From positions 2,650,676-2,714,675 of the forward strand of contig JAINUF010000027.1 of NCBI GenBank assembly GCA_029718625.1: 64,000 bases of DNA. The letters are read 5' to 3'. The notes beneath the pieces were generated by a model. It ran no database searches. It was not told the DNA's origin and was given only the letters and a program-made list of their open reading frames with translations. Every line of letters begins with the position of its first letter. Position 1 is the stretch's first letter. The position numbers and the translations under genes were made by a program. Shown one piece after another: positions 1-11,307 of this stretch. Source of the stretch: Synaphobranchus kaupii. Its lineage: Eukaryota; Chordata; Actinopteri; Anguilliformes; Synaphobranchidae.

Positions 1-98
1 TTGATAAATTTTTTTATTTTCCATTTGTAAATTTTGAATGAATTTTTCTTCAAATTTAAAATGCAAACCTTTCAATAGCTTCTGTGACATGTGACTAA

Positions 99-249
99 GA
101 TGCCTCAAACCAACTGTAATGTTGTCAGATACATTCTCCAATTTACAAGCAATGCTTTTTCCAATTTTCCTTTTGTAAATTTTAAATAGATTTTTATTCA
201 AAATAAAAGCACTAAAATTTCAATAGCTTCTGTGACATATGATGAAGAC
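99..249 (+). repeat. Reference A half-unit (151 bp)
   Basis: Typical A unit used as the reference here. It contains the first box at 103-112, the TGTTGTCAGA box at 120-129, a TTACAAGCAATGC middle that is diagnostic of the A/C class, and the 3' box from 221. The tail is CATATGATGAAGAC, which normally precedes a B unit; CATATG is an NdeI site present once in most A units. Confidence 0.93.
221..243 (+). other. Conserved 3' box of the half-unit (representative copy)
   Basis: Best conserved stretch among the five half-unit classes. A and E read CAATAGCTTCTGTGACATATGA, shown here as positions 221-242; B has CATGTGA; C has TAATAGTTTCTGTAACATGTGA; D has TTTCTGTGTCATGTGA. The B-unit copy is at about 377-398. 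The box sits where half-units exchange tails. A protein-binding role is possible but unproven; it does not resemble the CENP-B box. Confidence 0.7.
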
Positions 250-402
250 GCATGCCTCAAACCAATTTTAGTGTTGTCAAAGATATTATAGCTCAAATAC
301 ACAGTTGATTAATTTTTAAATTTTCCATTTGTAAATTTTGAATGAATTTTTCTTCAAATTTAAAATGCAAACATTTCAATAGCTTCTGTGACATGTGACT
401 AA
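250..402 (+). repeat. Reference B half-unit (153 bp)
   Basis: Typical B unit. It starts GCATGCCTC (SphI site GCATGC) and has TGTTGTCAAAGA instead of the A unit's TGTTGTCAGATA. Its TAGCTCAAATA-TACAGTTGATT middle is diagnostic of the B/D/E class. The 3' box begins at 377 and the tail is CATGTGACTAA, which normally precedes an A unit. A and B differ through the centre but nearly match in the 3' box. Confidence 0.93.
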
Positions 403-1314
403 GATGCCTCAAACCAACTGTAATGTTGTCAGATGCATTCTCCAATTTACAAGCAATGCTTTTTCCAATTTTCCTTTTGTAAATTTTAAATAGATTTTTA
501 TTCAAAATAAAAGCACTAAAATTTCAATAGCTTCTGTGACATATGATGAAGACGCATGCCTCAAACCAATTTTAGTGTTGTCAAAGTCATTATAGCTCAA
601 ATATACAGTTGATTAATTTTTAAAATTTCCGTTTGTAAATTTTAAATGAATTTTTCTTCAAATTTAAAATGCAAACATTTCAATAGCTTCTGTGACATGT
701 GACTAAGATGCCTCAAACCAACTGTAATATTGTGAGATACATTCTCCAATTTACAAGCAATGCTTTTTCGAATTTTCCTTTTGTAAATTTAAAATAGATT
801 TTTATTCAAAATAAAAGCACTAAAATTTCAATAGCTTCTGTGATATATGATGAAGACGCATGCCTCAAACCAATTTTAGTGTTGTCAAAGACGTTATAGC
901 TCAAATATACAGTTGATTAATTTTAAAATTTTCCATTTGTAAATTTTGAATGAATTTTTCTTCAAATTTAAAATGCAAACATTTCAATAGCTTCTGTGAC
1001 ATGTGACTAAGATCCCTCAAACCAACTGTAATGTTGTCAGATACATTCTCCAATTTACAAGCAATGCTTTTTCCAATTTTCCTTTTGTAAATTTTAAATA
1101 GATTTTTATTCAAAATAAAAGCACTAAAATTTCAATAGCTTCTGTGACATATGATGAAGACGCACGCCTCAAACCAATTTTAGTGTTGTCAAAGACATTA
1201 TAGCTCAAATATACAGTTGATTAATTTTTAAATTTTCCATTTGTAAATTTTGAATGAATTTTTCTTCAAATTTAAAATGCAAACATTTCAATAGCTTCTG
1301 TGACATGTGACTAA

Positions 1315-1750
1315 GATGCCTCAAACCAAATAATTTTGTCAGATACATTACTTCTCCAATTTACAAGCTATGCTTTTTGCAATTTTCCTTTTGTATATTT
1401 TAGAGGATTTATTCTTCGAAATAAACACAATAAAATGTTAATAGTTTCTGTAACATGTGAACAAGACACCTCAAACCAAGTTGCCTGTTGTCAGAGACAG
1501 GATACCTCAAATCTACAACTGATTATTTTTCAAATTTTGCCTTTGTATATTTTAAAGGAATTTTTCTTCAAAATAAATACACTAAAATGTCAATAGTTTC
1601 TGTGTCATGTGACCAAGATACCTCACAGCAAATTGACTGTTGTCAGAGAGAGTATAGCTCAAATTTCCCTATTATGAATATATATTTTTTATTTTTCTTC
1701 AAAATTAAAGCACTAAAATTTCAATAGCTTCTGTGACATATGATGAAGAC
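1315..1750 (+). repeat. C-D-E trimer 1 (left type)
   Basis: C 1315-1464, D 1465-1616, E 1617-1750. C begins like A but reads CAAATAATTTTGTCAG and contains a unique TTCGAA. D reads CCTGTTGTCAGAGACAGG and has a second CCTCAAAT 36 bp after its first box. E has TAGCTCAAATTTCCC, an AATATATATTTTTTA stretch and an A-type tail. It is entered from a B unit and followed by B. C ends GTGAACAA and E has CCTATTATG, the left-domain allele. The best intact reference copy. Confidence 0.93.
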
Positions 1751-2429
1751 GCATGCCTCAAACCAATTTCAGTGTTGTCAAAGACATTATAGCTCAAATA
1801 TACAGTTGATTAATTTTTAAATTTTCCATTTGTAAATTTTGAATGAATTTTTCTTCAAATTTAAAATGCAACATTTCAATAGCTTCTGTGACATGTGACT
1901 AAGATGCCTCAAACCAACTGTAATGTTGTCAGATGCATTCTTCAATTTACAAGCAATGCTTTTTCCAATTTTCCTTTTGTAAATTTTAAATAGATTTTTA
2001 TTCAAAATAAAAGCACTAAAATTTCAATAGCTTCTGTGACATATGATGAAGACACATGCCTCAAACCAATTTTAGTGTTGTCAAAGTCATTATAGCTCAA
2101 ATATACAGTTGATTAATTTTTAAATTTTCCATTTGTAAATTTTGAATGAATTTTTTTTCAAATTTAAAATGCAAACATTTCAATAGTTTCTGTGACATGT
2201 GACTAAGATGCCTCAAACCAACTGTAATGTTGTCAGATACATTCTCCAATTTACAAGCAATGCTTTTTCCAATTTTCCTTTTGTAAATTTTAAATAGATT
2301 TTTATTCAAAATAAAAGCACTAAAATTTCAATAGCTTCTGTGACATATGATAAAGACGCATGCCTCAAACCAATTTCAGTGTTGTCAAAGACATTATAGC
2401 TCAAATATACAGTTGATAAATTTTTTAAT

Positions 2430-5400
2430 TTTCCATTTGTAAATTTTGAATGAATTTTTCTTCAAATTTAAAATGCAAACCTTTCAATAGCTTCTGTGAC
2501 ATGTGACTAAGATGCCTCAAACCAACTGTAATGTTGTCAGATACATTCTCCAATTTACAAGCAATGCTTTTTCCAATTTTCCTTTTGTAAATTTTAAATA
2601 GATTTTTATTCAAAATAAAAGCACTAAAATGTCAATAGCTTCTGTGACATATGATGACGACGCATGCCTCAAACCAATTTTAGTGTTGTCAAAGATGTTA
2701 TAGCTCAAATACACAGTTGATTAATTTTTAAATTTTCCATTTGTAAATTTTGAATGAATTTTTCTTCAAATTTAAAATGCAAACATTTCAATAGCTTCTG
2801 TGACATGTGACTAAGATGCCTCAAACCAACTGTAATGTTGTCAGATACATTCTCCAATTTAGAAGCAATGCTTTTTCCAATTTTCCTTTTGTAAATTTTA
2901 AATAGATTTTTATTCAAAATAAAAGCACTAAAATTTCAATAGCTTCTGTGAAATATGATGAAGACGCATGCCTCAAACCAATTTCAGTGTTGTCAAAGAC
3001 ATTATAGCTCAAATATACAGTTGATTAATTTTTTAATTTTCCATTTGTAAATTTTGAATTAATTTTTTTTCAAATTTAAAATGCAAACATTTCAATAGTT
3101 TCTGTGACATGTGACTAAGATGCCTCAAACCAACTGTAATGTTGTCAGATACATTCTCCAATTTACAAGCAATGCTTTTTCCAATTTTCCTTTTGTAAAT
3201 TTTAAATAGATTTTTATTCAAAATAAAAGCACTAAAATTTCAATAGCTTCTGTGACATATGATAAAGACGCATGCCTCAAACCAATTTCAGTGTTGTCAA
3301 AGACATTATAGCTCAAATATACAGTTGATAAATTTTTTAATTTTCCATTTGTAAATTTTGAATGAATTTTTCTTCAAATTTAAAATGCAAACCTTTCAAT
3401 AGCTTCTGTGACATGTGACTAAGATGCCTCAAACCAACTGTAATGTTGTCAGATACATTCTCCAATTTACAAGCAATGCTTTTTCCAATTTTCCTTTTGT
3501 AAATTTTAAATAGATTTTTATTCAAAATAAAAGCACTAAAATGTCAATAGCTTCTGTGACATATGATGACGACGCATGCCTCAAACCAATTTTAGTGTTG
3601 TCAAAGATGTTATAGCTCAAATACACAGTTGATTAATTTTTAAATTTTCCATTTGTAAATTTTGAATGAATTTTTCTTCAAATTTAAAATGCAAACATTT
3701 CAATAGCTTCTGTGACATGTGACTAAGATGCCTCAAACCAACTGTAATGTTGTCAGATACATTCTCCAATTTAGAAGCAATGCTTTTTCCAATTTTCCTT
3801 TTGTAAATTTTAAATAGATTTTTATTCAAAATAAAAGCACTAAAATTTCAATAGCTTCTGTGAAATATGATGAAGACGCATGCCTCAAACCAATTCCAGT
3901 GTTGTCAAAGACATTATAGCTCAAATATACAGTTGATTAATTTTTTAATTTTCCATTTGTAAATTTTGAATGAATTTTTTTTCAAATTTAAAATGCAAAC
4001 ATTTCAATAGTTTCTGTGACATGTGACTAAGATGCCTCAAACCAACTGTAATGTTGTCAGATACATTCTCCAATTTACAAGCAATGCTTTTTCCAATTTT
4101 CCTTTTGTAAATTTTAAATAGATTTTTATTCAAAATAAAAGCACTAAAATTTCAATAGCTTCTGTGACATATGATGAAGACGTATGCCTCAAACCAATTT
4201 CAGTGTTGTCAAAGACATTATAGCTCAAATATACAGTTGATAAATTTTTTAATTTTCCATTTCTAAATTTTGAATGAATTTTTCTTCAAATTTAAAATGC
4301 AAACCTTTCAATAGCTTCTGTGACATGTGACTAAGATGCCTCAAACCAACTGTAATGTTGTCAGATACATTCTCCAATTTACAAGCAATGCTTTTTCCAA
4401 TTTTCCTTTTGTAAATTTTAAATAGATTTTTATTCAAAATAAAAGCACTAAAATTTCAATAGCTTCTGTGATATATGATGAAGACGCATGCCTCAAACCA
4501 ATTTTAGTGTTGTCAAAGACGTTATAGCTCAAATATACAGTTGATTAATTTTAAAATTTTCCATTTGTAAATTTTGAATGAATTTTTCTTCAAATTTAAA
4601 ATGCAAACATTTCAATAGCTTCTGTGACATGTGACTAAGATCCCTCAAACCAACTGTAATGTTGTCAGATACATTCTCCAATTTACAAGCAATGCTTTTT
4701 CAAATTTTCCTTTTGTAAATTTTAAATAGATTTTTATTCAAAATAAAAGCACTAAAATTTCAATAGCTTCTGTGACATATGATGAAGACGCACGCCTCAA
4801 ACCAATTTTAGTGTTGTCAAAGACATTATAGCTCAAATATACAGTTGATTAATTTTTAAATTTTCCATTTGTAAATTTTGAATGAATTTTTCTTCAAATT
4901 TAAAATGCAAACATTTCAATAGCTTCTGTGACATGTGACTAAGATGCCTCAAACCAACTGTAATGTTGTCAGATGCATTCTCCAATTTACAAGCAATGCT
5001 TTTTCCAATTTTCCTTTTGTAAATTTTAAATAGATTTTTATTCAAAATAAAAGCACTAAAATTTCAATAGCTTCTGTGACATATGATGAAGACGCATGCC
5101 TCAAACCAATTTTAGTGTTGTCAAAGTCATTATAGCTCAAATATACAGTTGATTAATTTTTAAAATTTCCGTTTGTAAATTTTAAATGAATTTTTCTTCA
5201 AATTTAAAATGCAAACATTTCAATAGCTTCTGTGACATGTGACTAAGATGCCTCAAACCAACTGTAATATTGTGAGATACATTCTCCAATTTACAAGCAA
5301 TGCTTTTTCGAATTTTCCTTTTGTAAATTTAAAATAGATTTTTATTCAAAATAAAAGCACTAAAATTTCAATAGCTTCTGTGATATATGATGAAGACGCA

Positions 5401-5773
5401 TGCCTCAAACCAATTTTAGTGTTGTCAAAGACGTTATAGCTCAAATATACAGTTGATTAATTTTAAAATTTTCCATTTGGAAATTTTGAATGAATTTTTC
5501 TTCAAATTTAAAATGCAAACATTTCAATAGCTTCTGTGACATGTGACTAAGATCCCTCAAACCAACTGTAATGTTGTCAGATACATTCTCCAATTTACAA
5601 GCAATGCTTTTTCCAATTTTCCTTTTGTAAATTTTAAATAGATTTTTATTCAAAATAAAAGCACTACAATTTCAATAGCTTCTGTGACATATGATGAAGA
5701 CGCATGCCTCAAACCAATTTTAGTGTTGTCAAAGATGTTATAGCTCAAATACACAGTTGATTAATTTTTAAAT
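2430..5773 (+). repeat. 3344 bp higher-order unit, copy 1 (11 dimers)
   Basis: Eleven dimers repeated in tandem with copy 2 at a fixed offset of 3344 bp (11 x 304). Shared private markers include CCATTTCTAAATT near 4258 and 7602, AATTCCAGTG near 3895 and 7239, and GCACTACAATTTC near 5664 and 9008. Upstream of about 2430 the match stops (TTGATAAATT versus TTGATTAATT). Boundaries are good to tens of bases. Confidence 0.8.
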
Positions 5774-8700
5774 TTTCCATTTGTAAATTTTGAATGAATT
5801 TTTCTTCAAATTTAAAATGCAAACCTTTCAATAGCTTCTGTGACATGTGACTAAGATGCCTCAAACCAACTGTAATGTTGTCAGATACATTCTCCAATTT
5901 ACAAGCAATGCTTTTTCCAATTTTCCTTTTGTAAATTTTAAATAGATTTTTATTCAAAATAAAAGCACTAAAATGTCAATAGCTTCTGTGACATATGATG
6001 ACGACGCATGCCTCAAACCAATTTTAGTGTTGTCAAAGATGTTATAGCTCAAATACACAGTTGATTAATTTTTAAATTTTCCATTTGTAAATTTTGAATG
6101 AATTTTTCTTCAAATTTAAAATGCAAACATTTCAATAGCTTCTGTGACATGTGACTAAGATGCCTCAAACCAACTGTAATGTTGTCAGATACATTCTCCA
6201 ATTTAGAAGCAATGCTTTTTCCAATTTTCCTTTTGTAAATTTTAAATAGATTTTTATTCAAAATAAAAGCACTAAAATTTCAATAGCTTCTGTGAAATAT
6301 GATGAAGACGCATGCCTCAAACCAATTTCAGTGTTGTCAAAGACATTATAGCTCAAATATACAGTTGATTAATTTTTTAATTTTCCATTTGTAAATTTTG
6401 AATGAATTTTTTTTCAAATTTAAAATGCAAACATTTCAATAGTTTCTGTGACATGTGACTAAGATGCCTCAAACCAACTGTAATGTTGTCAGATACATTC
6501 TCCAATTTACAAGCAATGCTTTTTCCAATTTTCCTTTTGTAAATTTTAAATAGATTTTTATTCAAAATAAAAGCACTAAAATTTCAATAGCTTCTGTGAC
6601 ATATGATAAAGACGCATGCCTCAAACCAATTTCAGTGTTGTCAAAGACATTATAGCTCAAATATACAGTTGATAAATTTTTTAATTTTCCATTTGTAAAT
6701 TTTGAATGAATTTTTCTTCAAATTTAAAATGCAAACCTTTCAATAGCTTCTGTGACATGTGACTAAGATGCCTCAAACCAACTGTAATGTTGTCAGATAC
6801 ATTCTCCAATTTACAAGCAATGCTTTTTCCAATTTTCCTTTTGTAAATTTTAAATAGATTTTTATTCAAAATAAAAGCACTAAAATGTCAATAGCTTCTG
6901 TGACATATGATGACGACGCATGCCTCAAACCAATTTTAGTGTTGTCAAAGATGTTATAGCTCAAATACACAGTTGATTAATTTTTAAATTTTCCATTTGT
7001 AAATTTTGAATGAATTTTTCTTCAAATTTAAAATGCAAACATTTCAATAGCTTCTGTGACATGTGACTAAGATGCCTCAAACCAACTGTAATGTTGTCAG
7101 ATACATTCTCCAATTTAGAAGCAATGCTTTTTCCAATTTTCCTTTTGTAAATTTTAAATAGATTTTTATTCAAAATAAAAGCACTAAAATTTCAATAGCT
7201 TCTGTGAAATATGATGAAGACGCATGCCTCAAACCAATTCCAGTGTTGTCAAAGACATTATAGCTCAAATATACAGTTGATTAATTTTTTAATTTTCCAT
7301 TTGTAAATTTTGAATGAATTTTTTTTCAAATTTAAAATGCAAACATTTCAATAGTTTCTGTGACATGTGACTAAGATGCCTCAAACCAACTGTAATGTTG
7401 TCAGATACATTCTCCAATTTACAAGCAATGCTTTTTCCAATTTTCCTTTTGTAAATTTTAAATAGATTTTTATTCAAAATAAAAGCACTAAAATTTCAAT
7501 AGCTTCTGTGACATATGATGAAGACGTATGCCTCAAACCAATTTCAGTGTTGTCAAAGACATTATAGCTCAAATATACAGTTGATAAATTTTTTAATTTT
7601 CCATTTCTAAATTTTGAATGAATTTTTCTTCAAATTTAAAATGCAAACCTTTCAATAGCTTCTGTGACATGTGACTAAGATGCCTCAAACCAACTGTAAT
7701 GTTGTCAGATACATTCTCCAATTTACAAGCAATGCTTTTTCCAATTTTCCTTTTGTAAATTTTAAATAGATTTTTATTCAAAATAAAAGCACTAAAATTT
7801 CAATAGCTTCTGTGATATATGATGAAGACGCATGCCTCAAACCAATTTTAGTGTTGTCAAAGACGTTATAGCTCAAATATACAGTTGATTAATTTTAAAA
7901 TTTTCCATTTGTAAATTTTGAATGAATTTTTCTTCAAATTTAAAATGCAAACATTTCAATAGCTTCTGTGACATGTGACTAAGATCCCTCAAACCAACTG
8001 TAATGTTGTCAGATACATTCTCCAATTTACAAGCAATGCTTTTTCAAATTTTCCTTTTGTAAATTTTAAATAGATTTTTATTCAAAATAAAAGCACTAAA
8101 ATTTCAATAGCTTCTGTGACATATGATGAAGACGCACGCCTCAAACCAATTTTAGTGTTGTCAAAGACATTATAGCTCAAATATACAGTTGATTAATTTT
8201 TAAATTTTCCATTTGTAAATTTTGAATGAATTTTTCTTCAAATTTAAAATGCAAACATTTCAATAGCTTCTGTGACATGTGACTAAGATGCCTCAAACCA
8301 ACTGTAATGTTGTCAGATGCATTCTCCAATTTACAAGCAATGCTTTTTCCAATTTTCCTTTTGTAAATTTTAAATAGATTTTTATTCAAAATAAAAGCAC
8401 TAAAATTTCAATAGCTTCTGTGACATATGATGAAGACGCATGCCTCAAACCAATTTTAGTGTTGTCAAAGTCATTATAGCTCAAATATACAGTTGATTAA
8501 TTTTTAAAATTTCCGTTTGTAAATTTTAAATGAATTTTTCTTCAAATTTAAAATGCAAACATTTCAATAGCTTCTGTGACATGTGACTAAGATGCCTCAA
8601 ACCAACTGTAATATTGTGAGATACATTCTCCAATTTACAAGCAATGCTTTTTCGAATTTTCCTTTTGTAAATTTAAAATAGATTTTTATTCAAAATAAAA

Positions 8701-9117
8701 GCACTAAAATTTCAATAGCTTCTGTGATATATGATGAAGACGCATGCCTCAAACCAATTTTAGTGTTGTCAAAGACGTTATAGCTCAAATATACAGTTGA
8801 TTAATTTTAAAATTTTCCATTTGTAAATTTTGAATGAATTTTTCTTCAAATTTAAAATGCAAACATTTCAATAGCTTCTGTGACATGTGACTAAGATCCC
8901 TCAAACCAACTGTAATGTTGTCAGATACATTCTCCAATTTACAAGCAATGCTTTTTCCAATTTTCCTTTTGTAAATTTTAAATAGATTTTTATTCAAAAT
9001 AAAAGCACTACAATTTCAATAGCTTCTGTGACATATGATGAAGACGCATGCCTCAAACCAATTTTAATGTTGTCAAAGATGTTATAGCTCAAATACACAG
9101 TTGATTAATTTTTAAAT
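5774..9117 (+). repeat. 3344 bp higher-order unit, copy 2
   Basis: Second tandem copy of the 11-dimer unit. It differs from copy 1 by isolated changes, such as CCATTTGGAAATT near 5476 versus CCATTTGTAAATT near 8820. The match ends by about 9160, where copy 2 continues into DNA resembling the start of the window (offset 8796). Confidence 0.78.
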
Positions 9118-9439
9118 TTTCCATTTGTAAATTTTGAATGAATTTTTCTTCAAATTTAAAATGCAAACATTTCAATAGCTTCTGTGACATGTGACTAAGA
9201 TGCCTCAAACCAACTGTAATGTTGTCAGATGCATTCTCCAATTTACAAGCAATGCTTTTTCCAATTTTCCTTTTGTAAATTTTAAATAGATTTTTATTCA
9301 AAATAAAAGCACTAAAATTTCAATAGCTTCTGTGACATATGATGAAGACGCATGCCTCAAACCACTTTTAGTGTTGTCAAAGTCATTATAGCTCAAATAT
9401 ACAGTTGATTAATTTTTAAAATTTCCGTTTGTAAATTTT

Positions 9440-10636
9440 AAATGAATTTTTCTTCAAATTTAAAATGCAAACATTTCAATAGCTTCTGTGACATGTGACT
9501 AAGATGCCTCAAACCAACTGTAATATTGTGAGATACATTCTCCAATTTACAAGCAATGCTTTTTCGAATTTTCCTTTTGTAAATTTAAAATAGATTTTTA
9601 TTCAAAATAAAACCACTAAAATTTCAATAGCTTCTGTGATATATGATGAAGACGCATGCCTCAAACCGATTTTAGTGTTGTCAAAGACGTTATAGCTCAA
9701 ATATACAGTTGATTAATTTTAAAATTTTCCATTTGTAAATTTTGAATGAATTTTTCTTCAAATTTAAAATGCAAACATTTCAATAGCTTCTGTGACATGT
9801 GACTAAGATCCCTCAAACCAACTGTAATGTTGTCAGATACATTCTCCAATTTACAAGCAATGCTTTTTCAAATTTTCCTTTTGTAAATTTTAAATAGATT
9901 TTTATTCAAAATAAAAGCACTAAAATTTCAATAGCTTCTGTGACATATGATGAAGACGCACGCCTCAAACCAATTTTAGTGTTGTCAAAGACATTATAGC
10001 TCAAATATACAGTTGATTAATTTTTAAATTTTCCATTTGTAAATTTTGAATGAATTTTTCTTCAAATTTAAAATGCAAACATTTCAATAGCTTCTGTGAC
10101 ATGTGACTAAGATGCCTCAAACCAAATAATTTTGTCAGATACATTACTTCTCCAATTTACAAGCTATGCTTTTTGCAATTTTCCTTTTGTATATTTTAGA
10201 GGATTTATTCTTCGAAATAAACACAATAAAATGTTAATAGTTTCTGTAACATGTGAACAAGACACCTCAAACCAAGTTGCCTGTTGTCAGAGACAGGATA
10301 CCTCAAATCTACAACTGATTATTTTTCAAATTTTGCCTTTGTATATTTTAAAGGAATTTTTCTTCAAAATAAATACACTAAAATGTCAATAGTTTCTGTG
10401 TCATGTGACCAAGATACCGCACAGCAAATTGACTGTTGTCAGAGAGAGTATAGCTCAAATTTCCCTATTATGAATATATATTTTTTATTTTTCTTCAAAA
10501 TTAAAGCACTAAAATTTCAATAGCTTCTGTGACATATGATGAAGACGCATGCCTCAAACCAATTTCAGTGTTGTCAAAGACATTATAGCTCAAATATACA
10601 GTTGATTAATTTTTAAATTTTCCATTTGTAAATTTT
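9440..10636 (+). repeat. 1197 bp tandem duplication, copy 1
   Basis: Contains two and a half A-B dimers and one C-D-E trimer. The rare A-unit alleles AATATTGTGAG (near 9522) and AAACCACTAAAA (near 9610) reappear 1197 bp downstream, together with AAACCGATTTT near 9665. The left edge is set by the TTTTAAATGAA / TTTTGAATGAA difference at about 9438 / 10635. Confidence 0.8.
10111..10546 (+). repeat. C-D-E trimer 2 (left type)
   Basis: C 10111-10260, D 10261-10412, E 10413-10546. It is nearly identical to the trimer at 1315, as expected from the 8796 bp duplication. The private difference is E starting GATACCGCACAG instead of GATACCTCACAG. Entered from B, followed by B. Confidence 0.92.
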
Positions 10637-11307
10637 GAATGAATTTTTCTTCAAATTTAAAATGCAAACATTTCAATAGCTTCTGTGACATGTGACTAAG
10701 ATGCCTCAAACCAACTGTAATATTGTGAGATACATTCTCCAATTTACAAGCAATGCTTTTTCGAATTTTCCTTTTGTAAATTTAAAATAGATTTTTATTC
10801 AAAATAAAACCACTAAAATTTCAATAGCTTCTGTGATATATGATGAAGACGCATGCCTCAAACCGATTTTAGTGTTGTCAAAGACGTTATAGCTCAAATA
10901 TACAGTTGATTAATTTTAAAATTTTCCATTTGTAAATTTTGAATGAATTTTTCTTCAAATTTAAAATGCAAACATTTCAATAGCTTCTGTGACATGTGAC
11001 TAAGATCCCTCAAACCAACTGTAATGTTGTCAGATACATTCTCCAATTTACAAGCAATGCTTTTTCAAATTTTCCTTTTGTAAATTTTAAATAGATTTTT
11101 ATTCAAAATAAAAGCACTAAAATTTCAATAGCTTCTGTGACATATGATGAAGACGCACGCCTCAAACCAATTTTAGTGTTGTCAAAGACATTATAGCTCA
11201 AATATACAGTTGATTAATTTTTAAATTTTCCATTTGTAAATTTTGAATGAATTTTTCTTCAAATTTAAAATGCAAACATTTCAATAGCTTCTGTGACATG
11301 TGACTAA
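10547..11307 (+). repeat. B plus two A-B dimers
   Basis: 761 bp = 153 + 608. The first A has AATATTGTGAG and AAACCAC; the following B starts with AAACCGATTTT. These match the tract just before the previous trimer, showing it arose by duplication. Confidence 0.92.

Larger units (their letters stand above)
1..1314 (+). repeat. Partial B, then four A-B dimers
   Basis: The window opens inside a B half-unit at about its base 56 (1-98), so the array continues to the left. Four complete dimers follow (99-1314, 4 x 304). The third A (from 707) carries TGTGAG in place of TGTCAG, a CG in TTTTTCGAATT and an altered TTTAAAATAG. The segment from about 300 onward recurs 8796 bp to the right, at about 9.1-10.5 kb. 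Confidence 0.93.
1751..10110 (+). repeat. B plus 27 A-B dimers; longest tract before 53 kb
   Basis: 8360 bp = B (153) + 27 x 304 minus one base; the missing base is in the first B (ATGCAACATTTC near 1866). It holds 912 bp three-dimer higher-order repeats and a 3344 bp tandem duplication (annotated separately). Marker alleles include GCAAACCTTTC in one B of three, a TTTAGAAGCAATG A unit, and TGATGACGACGC A tails. No C-D-E occurs for more than 8 kb. Confidence 0.92.

Noticed and set aside
1400..1425. CENP-B-box-like TTCGAAATAAAC in C
   Set aside because: It matches TTCGNNNNA but then lacks the CGGG core required by the CENP-B box. It is found only in C units and is lost in one (52,841).
1336..1727. 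Overlapping plus-strand open frames of 86 and 79 codons in each C-D-E trimer
   Set aside because: They are two reading frames 152 bp apart over the same repeat, starting at TTG or at non-ATG contexts. They show no domain, signal or codon bias and appear in all copies because the DNA is copied. The products are low-complexity, AT-driven (F, K, I, N-rich).
1315..1750. C-D-E as a transposable element
   Set aside because: No terminal inverted repeats, target-site duplications, poly-A tail or coding capacity. Its edges coincide with half-unit edges, and its copies move with flanking dimers.
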